DNA of 12,312 nucleotides from CAVVVS01 sp963751355 (GTDB lineage: Bacteria > Bacteroidota > Ignavibacteria > Ignavibacteriales > Ignavibacteriaceae), in assembly GCA_963751355.1 (NCBI GenBank), contig CAVVVS010000068.1, positions 1 to 12,312 of the forward strand. The letters run 5' to 3'. Shown one piece after another: positions 6,303 to 12,312 of this stretch; position 1 is the stretch's first letter, and every line of letters starts with the position of its first letter. A program made the translations under genes and the position numbers. Under the pieces are notes generated by a model. It had not been told where the DNA came from and ran no database searches. It worked only from the letters and a program-made list of their open reading frames with translations.

Positions 6303-6794
6303 ATGATAAATCAGAATAGAATAATCTATCATCCTATCGGTATAATACATTCGCCATTCAAAACAATTGAGGGTGTCCCAATTCAGCCGGCAGGTGCAAA
6401 CGGAATAATGGGAGAAGTAATAGTTAATGAAAAATATTCCGGCGGATTAAAAAGTCTTGAAGAATTTTCACATATAATCTTAGTATATCATTTTCATTTA
6501 GTGAAAGGATATAATTTAAGGGTTGTTCCCTTTATGGATATTGAAGAACATGGCGTATTTGCAACCCGTGCTCCTAAGAGACCGAATCCGCTAGGAATTT
6601 CAGTTGTAAAAATTAATTCAATCAAACAGAATATAATATCTGTTAAAAATATTGATGTTATTGACGGAACACCTCTTATTGATATAAAACCTTACATAAG
6701 TCGATTTGATAATGTAGTTGAAGAAAAAAACGGGTGGTATTCAAAAAGTAAAGTCGATATAAACACAATAAAAGCAGATTCAAGATTTAAATGA
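6303..6794 (+). CDS. trmO: TrmO-type tRNA (t6A37) N6-methyltransferase
   Basis: Belongs to the TrmO/TsaA (YaeB, UPF0066) family, SAM-dependent enzymes that methylate N6 of threonylcarbamoyladenosine at position 37 of certain threonine tRNAs. The visible hallmarks are the opening YHPIGIIHSPFKT, the LEEFSHIILVYHFH strand, and RAPKRPNPLGISVVKI followed by the strand IDVIDGTPLIDIKPY. I chose the ATG at 6303 (protein MINQNRII...) because the family begins only a few residues before PIG. An AGGGA site (6290-6294) is well placed for it, while the in-frame ATG at 6246 would add 19 residues unlike the family and has no good ribosome site. With 163 residues it lacks the C-terminal extension of the E. 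coli enzyme, as many bacterial and archaeal members do. Some short members may use other substrates. Confidence 0.88.
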   Translation: MINQNRIIYHPIGIIHSPFKTIEGVPIQPAGANGIMGEVIVNEKYSGGLKSLEEFSHIILVYHFHLVKGYNLRVVPFMDIEEHGVFATRAPKRPNPLGISVVKINSIKQNIISVKNIDVIDGTPLIDIKPYISRFDNVVEEKNGWYSKSKVDINTIKADSRFK

Positions 6795-6807
6795 AACATG
6801 AGGCAAT

Positions 6808-7257
6808 ATGAAAATGATCAACATTGATCCTCCGCTTTATTTATACTCAGTAATCCCGATTATGATATTAGTACATTACTTAATTCCTTTGGCGAAATTT
6901 ATATATTACCCTTTCACACTTTTAGGAATCATTCCCTTGCTATTCGGCATTATTATTAACCTGGCGGCAGATTCTTTATTCAAGAAATTTAACACCACCG
7001 TTAAACCTCTATTAGAACCGAAGGAACTAATAACTTCGGGTATTTTCACTTTAACAAGAAATCCAATGTATCTTGGATTTACTTCAATTCTGTTCGGCAT
7101 TTCAATAATGTTAGGTTCGATTTTACCATTTATAATTACCATAGTTTTTATTGGATTGCTCGACGTTGTATTCATCCGTTTTGAAGAGAAAAATCTGGAA
7201 AATATCTTTGGCAATAACTGGTTGATTTATAAAAATAAAGTCAGACGTTGGATTTAA
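6808..7257 (+). CDS. ICMT/PEMT-like integral membrane methyltransferase
   Basis: A 149-residue membrane protein of the isoprenylcysteine carboxyl methyltransferase / phospholipid methyltransferase group. Hydrophobic segments lie at about residues 10-28, 33-52 and 88-122. The SAM-binding C-terminal signature is complete: TRNPMYLG (Arg84 in RNP), then FEEKNLENIFG with Glu126-Glu127, and the closing YKNKVRRW. Bacterial members are mostly uncharacterised and may methylate lipids, small thiols or carboxylates at the inner membrane; the substrate cannot be read here. A TGAGG site (6799-6803) precedes the ATG, and the gene starts 13 bases after the TrmO gene, so the two are probably co-transcribed. 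Confidence 0.9.
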   Translation: MKMINIDPPLYLYSVIPIMILVHYLIPLAKFIYYPFTLLGIIPLLFGIIINLAADSLFKKFNTTVKPLLEPKELITSGIFTLTRNPMYLGFTSILFGISIMLGSILPFIITIVFIGLLDVVFIRFEEKNLENIFGNNWLIYKNKVRRWI

Positions 7258-7298
7258 ATTAATTGCAATAGTGTACAATAATATAAAGGAGAGATACA

Positions 7299-7514
7299 AT
7301 GAAAAGAGAATTTCAAAAGAGGCATAAAGCATCTAAAGGTTTTTTTACTCAAACTTTGTTTATTCTATTCGGTATTTTTCTTCTCATACAGAATTGGTTG
7401 GAAATTAATACCGTTTGGCCAATTTTTATAATTTTAATAGAAGTAACATTTATTATAATCCTCTACAATAAACAAAAAAGTATGCAGAAAAAATTAGCTG
7501 TGAGAAAAGATTAA
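7299..7514 (+). CDS. Small membrane protein with two transmembrane helices
   Basis: The 71-residue product has a basic N-terminus (MKREFQKRHK), a hydrophobic segment at about residues 15-31 (TLFILFGIFLL), a short polar turn with tryptophans (NWLEINTVWP), a second hydrophobic segment at about 40-56, and a basic C-terminus. The layout, with a tryptophan-rich turn ending in WP, resembles the two-helix membrane region of LiaF/LiaI-like or DUF5668-type proteins, but this is a loose likeness. The positive-inside rule would put both ends in the cytoplasm. A strong AAAGGAGAG site precedes the ATG. It lies 41 bases after the membrane methyltransferase. Function unknown. Confidence 0.78.
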   Translation: MKREFQKRHKASKGFFTQTLFILFGIFLLIQNWLEINTVWPIFIILIEVTFIIILYNKQKSMQKKLAVRKD

Positions 7515-7526
7515 AGCAATATTTGA

Positions 7527-7697
7527 TTTAAATCTCCATGCTTGGCTCGAATAAAATCAATTACAAATCATCTTGAAGCAAGTTATAAACCTACAAGATT
7601 TGTGAGAGTTTAAAAATTATCTTATGAACATTGCGGAAATTGTAGGAGTTCTAACTGTACAAGTATAATAAAAGCATTAATCAAATCTAAAAAATAA
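7527..7697 (+). pseudogene. Probable broken small four-cysteine protein gene
   Basis: Between the two-helix membrane protein and the PLP enzyme, one frame is open for 28 codons, is interrupted by a single TAA (7611-7613), and then stays open for 27 more codons to a TAA at 7695-7697. The upstream half reads FKSPCLARIK...YKPTRFVRV and the downstream half YEHCGNCRSSNC...LIKSKK. Together they hold four cysteines (one, then CxxCx4C), a pattern fit for a zinc or iron-sulfur site. No start codon with a ribosome site precedes it, and a TGA (7524-7526) comes just before. I do not recognise the family. It could be a decayed gene, or coincidence in AT-rich DNA; the protein-like composition favours a remnant. 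Confidence 0.35.
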
Positions 7698-7707
7698 CGG
7701 GGGAAAT

Positions 7708-8889
7708 ATGAACACGAAAAATATGAAATTTAATACCAAGTTGATTCACGGAGGAGAATTTGAAGATCAATTTGGAAGCGCCACTGTTCCAATTTATCAA
7801 ACTTCTACATTTAAATTTAAGAATTCACAACACGGCGCAGATTGTTTTTCCGGCATAAGTGATGGATATATTTATACGCGAATTGGTAATCCAACCGTCC
7901 GCACGCTAGAAAAAAATATTGCTGAGTTAGAAAATGGTTATGATGGAGTAGCTACCAGTTCCGGTATGTCTGCAATTACAAGTGTATATATGGCGTTGTT
8001 AGGTACTGCCAGCCATATAATCAGCACTGCTTCTGTTTATGGTCCGGCAAGGGACGTTTTAGAAAAAGATTTTTCTCGTTTTGGTGTTGAATCTGATTTT
8101 ATCAGCACATCCGATATTGACTTATTAGAATCTTCAATAAAGCAAAATTCAAAAGTTATCTATTTAGAAACTCCGGCAAATCCTACAATGGAAATAAGCG
8201 ATATTAAAGCGTGCTCAGAGGTTGCAAAGAGACACAATTTAGTTTTAGTTGTCGATAATACATTTGCTACTCCATATTTACAAAAGCCCCTAGATTTTGG
8301 TGCTGATGTTGTTCTTCATTCAGTTACAAAATTTATTAACGGACATGCCGATATAGTTGGGGGAATCGTTGTAGCAAAAGGAAAAAGTTTGTATGAAAGG
8401 ATTAGACATTCTATGATATATATGGGCTGCAATATGGACCCGCATCAAGCTTATATGGTATTGCGCGGAGTAAAAACCTTATCTCTTCGGGTAGAGCGTA
8501 ATCAAGAAAATGCTTTTAAGATTGCTAAATTTTTAGAAGGTCACCCCATGATTGCCTGGATAAAATATCCCGGACTTGAATCTCATCCTCAATACCAATT
8601 GGCTAAAAGTCAAATGAGCGGACCCGGTTCGATTATTAGTTTTGGTTTAAAAGGCGGGCTGGATGAAGGGCGGAAGCTAATGGATAATGTTCATTTGGCA
8701 ACATTAGCCGTATCATTAGGCGGTGTAGAAACTCTAATTCAGCATCCGGCGTCAATGACCCATGCTGCAGTAAGTAAGGAAAATAAACTTAAAGCCGGAA
8801 TCACTGATGATTTAGTTCGGCTGTCGGTAGGGATTGAAGATGTTAATGATATTATTGCCGATTTAAATCAAGCCTTGGAACCTGTGTGA
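7708..8889 (+). CDS. PLP-dependent trans-sulfuration enzyme (methionine gamma-lyase / cystathionine lyase-like)
   Basis: A 393-residue Cys/Met-metabolism PLP enzyme. Lys208 in SVTKFINGH forms the internal aldimine. Tyr56 and Arg58 in YIYTRIGNP bind the PLP phosphate of the partner subunit, Tyr111 stacks on the ring, and Arg371 in LVRLSVG binds the substrate carboxylate. Length and blocks such as FSGISDGY, YPGLESHPQY and IQHPASMTH are closest to methionine gamma-lyases, which split methionine to methanethiol, ammonia and 2-oxobutyrate. However, the position equal to Cys116 of Pseudomonas putida methionine gamma-lyase is Pro113 (VYGP), so cystathionine or homocysteine lyase activity, or a related synthase, is equally possible. 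A G-rich site (five G at 7699-7703) precedes the ATG. It closes the plus-strand run and converges with the ABC transporter genes. Confidence 0.93.
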   Translation: MNTKNMKFNTKLIHGGEFEDQFGSATVPIYQTSTFKFKNSQHGADCFSGISDGYIYTRIGNPTVRTLEKNIAELENGYDGVATSSGMSAITSVYMALLGTASHIISTASVYGPARDVLEKDFSRFGVESDFISTSDIDLLESSIKQNSKVIYLETPANPTMEISDIKACSEVAKRHNLVLVVDNTFATPYLQKPLDFGADVVLHSVTKFINGHADIVGGIVVAKGKSLYERIRHSMIYMGCNMDPHQAYMVLRGVKTLSLRVERNQENAFKIAKFLEGHPMIAWIKYPGLESHPQYQLAKSQMSGPGSIISFGLKGGLDEGRKLMDNVHLATLAVSLGGVETLIQHPASMTHAAVSKENKLKAGITDDLVRLSVGIEDVNDIIADLNQALEPV

Positions 8890-9029
8890 ATGTAATTTGT
8901 AGTACGAACTCATTGGAGAAAAGACACTTCAAAGATTGTTAACAAGTACGGATATATAAAATGTACCCGGAATTAATATTTACTGAATCTTCTCAAGATT
9001 TTGTAAAAGTATTTTACTAAGCAGCGGAA

Positions 9030-9070
9030 AGTACCTCATGTGAGGTTTATAGCCTCACGTACCAGGTACT
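9030..9070. repeat. Long imperfect hairpin in the convergent gap
   Basis: A two-step inverted repeat. The outer arms AGTACCT (9030-9036) and AGGTACT (9064-9070) pair perfectly. The inner arms GTGAGG (9040-9045) and CCTCAC (9053-9058) also pair perfectly around a seven-base loop. The internal bulge is CAT against GTACC. Thirteen base pairs in AT-rich surroundings make this a stable structure. It may be a bidirectional terminator without a T run, or an extragenic palindromic element. Confidence 0.6.
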
Positions 9071-9092
9071 GAAACTAAAAAACTATATACGT

Positions 9093-9124
9093 TGTTATAC
9101 TATTTGTAAATTGAAGTTATAACA
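9093..9124. repeat. Short inverted repeat
   Basis: TGTTATA (9093-9099) pairs with TATAACA (9118-9124) across an 18-base spacer. It is AT-rich and weak as an RNA hairpin; it could be a protein-binding site or chance. Confidence 0.3.
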
Positions 9125-9214
9125 GTAAGGATCATATTGGTATTCACTGCTTGTCTTTCATCCGGTCAATTATCCGGTTAATATTCTGATTCATTATCTG
9201 TAGCTAAAATAAAG

Positions 9215-9982
9215 TTAAATTTTTGCAACAGGTATTGTAATTAAGAAAATGACTGCACTTGTAAGAATCACCAGCGGACCGGCTGGAAAACCTGTGAAAG
9301 TTGAAAGAAGTATTCCGATGATCGCAGAAACTATTCCAAATACAATTGATACAAAACCAAATTGTGACAGTGTTCTACTTACATTCTTTGCTGCAGCAGC
9401 GGGAATTGCCACTAACGCAACAGTCATTAGTCCGCCAACCAGATCTACTCCTAAGGCTACAATAATTGCTATGGAAGATAAATAAATTAGATTGTATAAC
9501 TTTACATTGACTCCTTCGGTCTTTGAAACATCCTCATTAATGTTTATAAGCATTATTTTTGAATAACTGCGATTAACTGTTATGAAAACACCTATTCCGA
9601 GAATTACAGCAGCAAGTGTCTCATATAAACCTACTTTAGAAATATCGCCTATCAGTGCAGCTTCTGCCTTATCGATAGGAAGAAAAAGAAAGGCTATTCC
9701 TACTCCGGTTGCAAAAACGATTGCAGTTAAAGCTTCCATTTGAAGTTTTGTTTTCATCTCAAGCAGCCAGATCAGCAAAATTCCTAAAATGACGAATGGG
9801 AAAGCACCTAAAGAGAGACTGAAGCCATAGATAAGTGCTAAAGCAGCTCCGGGAAGCGCAAGATGTCCTAATGGTCCGGCGACCACTACCATTTTCCTCG
9901 ACAACATGAGCGTCCCCAAATAAGCAGCGGAACCTGCTATGAAGATTCCGCTTATCAAACTTAATGTTAATTGATCTGTCAT
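9215..9982 (-). CDS. Metal ABC transporter permease, ZnuB-like (ABC-3 family)
   Basis: A 255-residue inner-membrane permease of the ABC-3 family, which imports zinc, manganese or iron in ZnuABC/MntABC-type systems. The protein is almost wholly hydrophobic, with roughly eight membrane segments. Family blocks are visible: GTLMLSRKMVVVAGPLGHLALPG near the N-terminus (here 24-46, in short pieces GTLMLSRK and AGPLGHLALPG), GVDLVGGLMTVALVAIPAAAA, and the late TGFPAGPLVIL. The ATG is preceded by AAGGAG, which overlaps the stop codon of the ATPase gene 14 bases upstream, so the two are translated from one message and probably coupled. The metal cannot be told from the permease alone. No substrate-binding protein gene is in the window. 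Confidence 0.93.
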   Translation of the reverse strand: MTDQLTLSLISGIFIAGSAAYLGTLMLSRKMVVVAGPLGHLALPGAALALIYGFSLSLGAFPFVILGILLIWLLEMKTKLQMEALTAIVFATGVGIAFLFLPIDKAEAALIGDISKVGLYETLAAVILGIGVFITVNRSYSKIMLININEDVSKTEGVNVKLYNLIYLSSIAIIVALGVDLVGGLMTVALVAIPAAAAKNVSRTLSQFGFVSIVFGIVSAIIGILLSTFTGFPAGPLVILTSAVIFLITIPVAKI

Positions 9983-9996
9983 TGAATTATTGCTCC

Positions 9997-10692
9997 TTAA
10001 TGCTTATGGTCGTAAAACTTAACATCAGTCCCGTAAATACCGCGTAACATTTCAGGATTCAATATTTCTTTTGGAACCCCGTAGCAGCGGTGTCCGAATC
10101 TCGATAAGCAAAGAACATGCGTCGAATGCGCATACACTATGTTGAGGTCATGTGTCACATTAAAGATGGTAAGTTTCCGTTTTTGCCAGACATCTCTTAG
10201 AAGAGCATAAATCGTATCACCTCCGGCTATATCTACAGCAGTAGTCGGTTCATCCAGAAATAATATGTTTGGGTTCGAAGCTAGAACCCAAGCAACAAGC
10301 ATTCTCTGAAACTCACCTCCGGATAGATAACCTGCTTTTTTATTTAAAACATCGCTCTCCAACCCAACAAGGGAAAGATATTCTAAGATATTTTCATGAT
10401 TCACTTTTTTAAGTGCAAAAAAATCCTTTACTGTCAGAGGCATATCTTTAACAGACATTTGATTCAGCCCCTGCGGAAGATATCCTATTCTTGGTTTCTT
10501 CCGCCACACTAACTCACCCTCATAAGTCAGCAGCCCTAAAAGCGCCTTCGTCAAAACTGTTTTACCCGATCCATTTGGGCCGAGTATTGTGAGGAATTCC
10601 CCTTCATCAACACTGAAATTTAGGTCCGATATAATCGGCGACCGGTCTAATGTTACATTGAAATTTTTAACTTCTAATATAATATCGCTCAT
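9997..10692 (-). CDS. Metal ABC transporter ATP-binding protein, ZnuC-like
   Basis: The 231-residue cytoplasmic ATPase powers the neighbouring permease. All nucleotide-binding motifs are present and in order: Walker A GPNGSGKT (residues 38-45), Q-loop Gln74 in YLPQG, signature LSGGEFQR (123-130), Walker B ILFLDEP with catalytic Glu148, and the switch histidine His181 in VTHD. The length and the GYLPQ segment are those of ZnuC/MntB-type proteins. The C-terminus has a few His and Asp residues (KFYDHKH), much weaker than the His-rich tail of some ZnuC. An AAAGGCAAG stretch lies upstream of the ATG as ribosome site. It is the first gene of a minus-strand pair with the permease. No convincing Zur, Fur or MntR box was found in the gap upstream. 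Confidence 0.94.
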   Translation of the reverse strand: MSDIILEVKNFNVTLDRSPIISDLNFSVDEGEFLTILGPNGSGKTVLTKALLGLLTYEGELVWRKKPRIGYLPQGLNQMSVKDMPLTVKDFFALKKVNHENILEYLSLVGLESDVLNKKAGYLSGGEFQRMLVAWVLASNPNILFLDEPTTAVDIAGGDTIYALLRDVWQKRKLTIFNVTHDLNIVYAHSTHVLCLSRFGHRCYGVPKEILNPEMLRGIYGTDVKFYDHKH

Positions 10693-11130
10693 TATCTTGC
10701 CTTTTGTTCCTATTCAGCGGGAACAATTTCAATAGCTTATCTCGCAAATATGATGCTGAGCTTTAATACAAGATTCTAATTTATGCTTGTAAGCCCTACT
10801 TCTTGAACCAAAATGAAATGCTGCATTCAATAAAAATAATGAAAATATAAGTGGATTAGAAAACCTAAATAAAAACAAATATTATTTATATTATAAACAA
10901 ACTCATTCTAAATTAACAGTCGAAACTATTTCTTTAATAATGGCTAATGATTGAGAATTATAAAAGAAATGACTATGAGTATATAAGTTTAAATATCAGT
11001 ATAATGCATAATAGTCCCCTCATATTTTTGTTCTCAATCAATCATGCTTGAAATTATAATCTCATTATTGATTATGCTACGTTACATGACGGATTAAAAT
11101 TAAATATAAAAAAAAGTTTATGTATTAACA
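10693..11130. other. Divergent AT-rich intergenic region with no recognised gene
   Basis: These 438 bases separate the transporter operon (-) from the broken metallo-beta-lactamase gene (+), so promoters for both should lie here, but I cannot assign -35/-10 boxes with confidence. An inverted repeat, TGATTGAGAA (10948-10957) and TTCTCAATCA (11031-11040), spans the middle. A minus-strand frame open for about 50 codons (10729-10880) has no start codon and no recognisable product. Confidence 0.6.
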
Positions 11131-11783
11131 GTGAATAAGGCTTTTAAATTATATGATTCAGTTTTGCTTCTTTTAACAATATTATTTTTTACCGGAGTTT
11201 TTACCATGCCTCAAATAAAAAATCAAAATATCAACAAAGCCAAGCCTGTCAGCATCACAGTCGTTTATGATAATAATCCTTTTATGAAAGGCTTACAAAC
11301 CGATTGGGGATTTGCGTGTTTGGTAGGGGTCGGGAAAACCATGATTTTATTTGATACCGGGGATAAGGGCAATATTCTTTTAAGCAATATGGAGAAACTC
11401 GGTATTGATCCGCAAACTATTGATTTGGTATTTCTATCTCACTTTCATCATGATCACACGGGCGGATTAAACGAATTACTGCATAAAAATACGAAATTGA
11501 AAATATTTTCCCGAAGTCGTTACCACTGAAAATAATTTACGCGATAAAATTTTTCGGTGCGGCATCATTTCCGGTTTCTTATTCAATGGAAATATTGCAT
11601 GATGTTTTTACACTTGGCGAAATTGGGGGAACTATTCCCGAGCATTCTCTAGCTGTTCGCTCACGCGAAGAAATTGTTGCAAGAGGAAAAAATGTGGCAT
11701 CCTTTTACTATTATAATTATTTTCCACAAATGGATACGCTTTTTAATAAATTATCTAAGTATAGTTTCGGCACATTTACCTAA
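11131..11783 (+). pseudogene. Broken metallo-beta-lactamase-fold hydrolase gene
   Basis: The GTG at 11131 starts a protein with a hydrophobic leader (about residues 9-25, likely a signal peptide or anchor), then ITVVYDNNPF, WGFACLV, ILFDTGDKG and the metal motif SHFHHDHTGG (His104, His106, Asp108, His109). This is the start of the MBL-fold subgroup often annotated as dihydropterin-ribofuranosylaminobenzene phosphate synthase-like. The frame ends at 11529. Family-like sequence resumes in other frames: FPEVVTTENN in one, then GAASFPVSYS and VFTLGEIGGTIPEHSLAV in another, the last part matching the family block before its GCxHPG motif. Two one-base insertions at TTTTCCC (11506-11512) and AAAATTTTT (11546-11554) would explain this. 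After about 11680 the similarity stops and the GCxHPG metal ligands are absent, so the gene is truncated as well as frameshifted. Confidence 0.8.
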
Positions 11784-12312
11784 TTTTATCATTTGCTCTT
11801 CTTAGCCTGTTGTTTAGAGCTCGTCTAGATAATCCTAATAAATCAGCTGCAATTGTTTGATTACCGTTTGCTCGTTTTAATGCTTCATTTATTAGTGATT
11901 CTTCTGCTTCCTTTATCGTGGGAAATCTACCGGGAAAATTAATTAGATCATTATCTTCCTCAATAGGCATTACATCTTGATTGTCCGCATTATTAGAATG
12001 ATCATAAACTGAGATTTTATTTCTAACTGATTCTAACGATAAAATACCTGATTTATGCAAACTTAAAGCATCAAATATAATTCCCTCTAATTCTCGTACA
12101 TTGCCCGGAAATGAATAATTACGAAGTAAAGTATATAGTTCCTTCGGAACCGAAGGTCTTTTCTTGTTAAATTGTTCAGCTGCCTTATCAATAAAATGAT
12201 CGATTAAATACGGCAAATCATTATTGCGTTCTCTTAATGGCGGAATTGTTATCTGATGCGTTTTTAATCTGTAATAAAGATCTTGCCTAAAGTGATTATT
12301 TTGCTGCATCAT
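11776..12312 (-). CDS. NtrC-family sigma-54-dependent activator, C-terminal part
   Basis: Only the last 178 codons are inside the window; the gene runs off the right edge, and the methionine at 12312 is an internal residue rather than a proven start. The visible part is the end of the AAA+ sigma-54 interaction domain, with FRQDLYYRL and IPPLRER (the R-finger region), then YSFPGNVRELEG, where the usual WPGNVREL has Phe for Trp. A variable acidic linker follows (about residues 105-125), then a Fis-type helix-turn-helix at the end (EALKRANGN, AADLLGLSRRALNNRL). Such proteins activate sigma-54 promoters by ATP hydrolysis. The sensor domain is not visible, so the signal is unknown. Its stop codon overlaps the end of the broken MBL gene by eight bases, tail to tail. 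Confidence 0.93.
   Translation of the reverse strand: MMQQNNHFRQDLYYRLKTHQITIPPLRERNNDLPYLIDHFIDKAAEQFNKKRPSVPKELYTLLRNYSFPGNVRELEGIIFDALSLHKSGILSLESVRNKISVYDHSNNADNQDVMPIEEDNDLINFPGRFPTIKEAEESLINEALKRANGNQTIAADLLGLSRRALNNRLRRANDKIR

Larger units (their letters stand above)
8890..9214 (+). other. Convergent intergenic region, no gene seen
   Basis: These 325 bases lie between the stop codons of the PLP enzyme (+) and the metal permease (-). I see only short open stretches without ribosome sites, such as a 19-codon frame at 8961-9020. The stretch contains two inverted repeats (9030-9070 and 9093-9124) and a repeated ATCCGGT (about 9159-9178). Neither hairpin has a long T run, so a standard terminator for either gene is not evident. 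Confidence 0.6.

Noticed and set aside
8961..9020. Nineteen-codon frame MYPELIFTE... in the convergent gap
   Set aside because: No ribosome site and too short to assign; kept only as part of the intergenic description.
10729..10880. Minus-strand frame of about 50 codons upstream of the metal ABC ATPase, as a possible remnant of a binding protein or regulator
   Set aside because: No start codon, no ribosome site and no recognisable motif; an open frame of this length can occur by chance.
1..12312. CRISPR arrays, insertion sequences, tRNA or rRNA genes, phage or defence genes
   Set aside because: Looked for regular repeats, transposase motifs and RNA gene signatures on both strands and found none.

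Overview
The window is AT-rich bacterial DNA with dense gene packing, strong AGGAG-type ribosome binding sites and little intergenic space. The gene content fits an anaerobic or microaerophilic low-GC bacterium of the Bacteroidota/Ignavibacteria/Chlorobi kind: a pyruvoyl arginine decarboxylase, several NifX-like small proteins with a DUF5320-type partner, Dps, a 1-Cys peroxiredoxin and an enhancer-binding (sigma-54) regulator. That placement is an inference from gene content and base composition; no rRNA or tRNA gene is present to confirm it.

Region 1 (about 65-4810, all +) is a stress and redox cluster. It starts with an unrecognised 80-residue protein, a glycine/arginine-rich DUF5320-type protein and a NifX-like protein. 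A Dps ferritin and a 1-Cys Prx6-type peroxiredoxin follow, then a second, strongly diverged and C-terminally truncated copy of that peroxiredoxin, and two more NifX-like proteins. A pyruvoyl-dependent arginine decarboxylase (polyamine synthesis) and a hot-dog-fold thioesterase close the run. The intergenic DNA shows how the second peroxiredoxin arose: a fossil of the NifX gene start lies between the two copies, fused to a copy of the peroxiredoxin upstream DNA, as expected for a tandem duplication with a junction in short homology.

Region 2 (4901-8889, all +) holds a radical SAM protein of unknown substrate, a TrmO-type tRNA methyltransferase, an ICMT/PEMT-like membrane methyltransferase, a two-helix membrane protein, a probably broken small four-cysteine ORF, and a PLP enzyme of the methionine gamma-lyase/cystathionine lyase family. 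Three consecutive enzymes use S-adenosylmethionine and the last gene acts on sulfur amino acids, but a shared pathway is only a guess.

Region 3 (8890-12312) begins with a 325-base convergent intergenic stretch holding two hairpins. Next, on the minus strand, come the ATPase and permease of a ZnuBC-like metal ABC transporter, with no binding-protein gene in view. After a 438-base AT-rich gap there is a broken metallo-beta-lactamase-fold gene (two frameshifts and a lost C-terminus). The window ends with the C-terminal part of an NtrC-family sigma-54 activator on the minus strand, whose 5' portion lies outside.

The most interesting items are the readable peroxiredoxin duplication, the unusual cysteine-gaining peroxiredoxin copy, the small four-Cys ORF with an in-frame stop, and the association of three NifX-like proteins with oxidative-stress genes where no nitrogenase gene is present. 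I did not find a clearly new multi-gene defence or mobile system.
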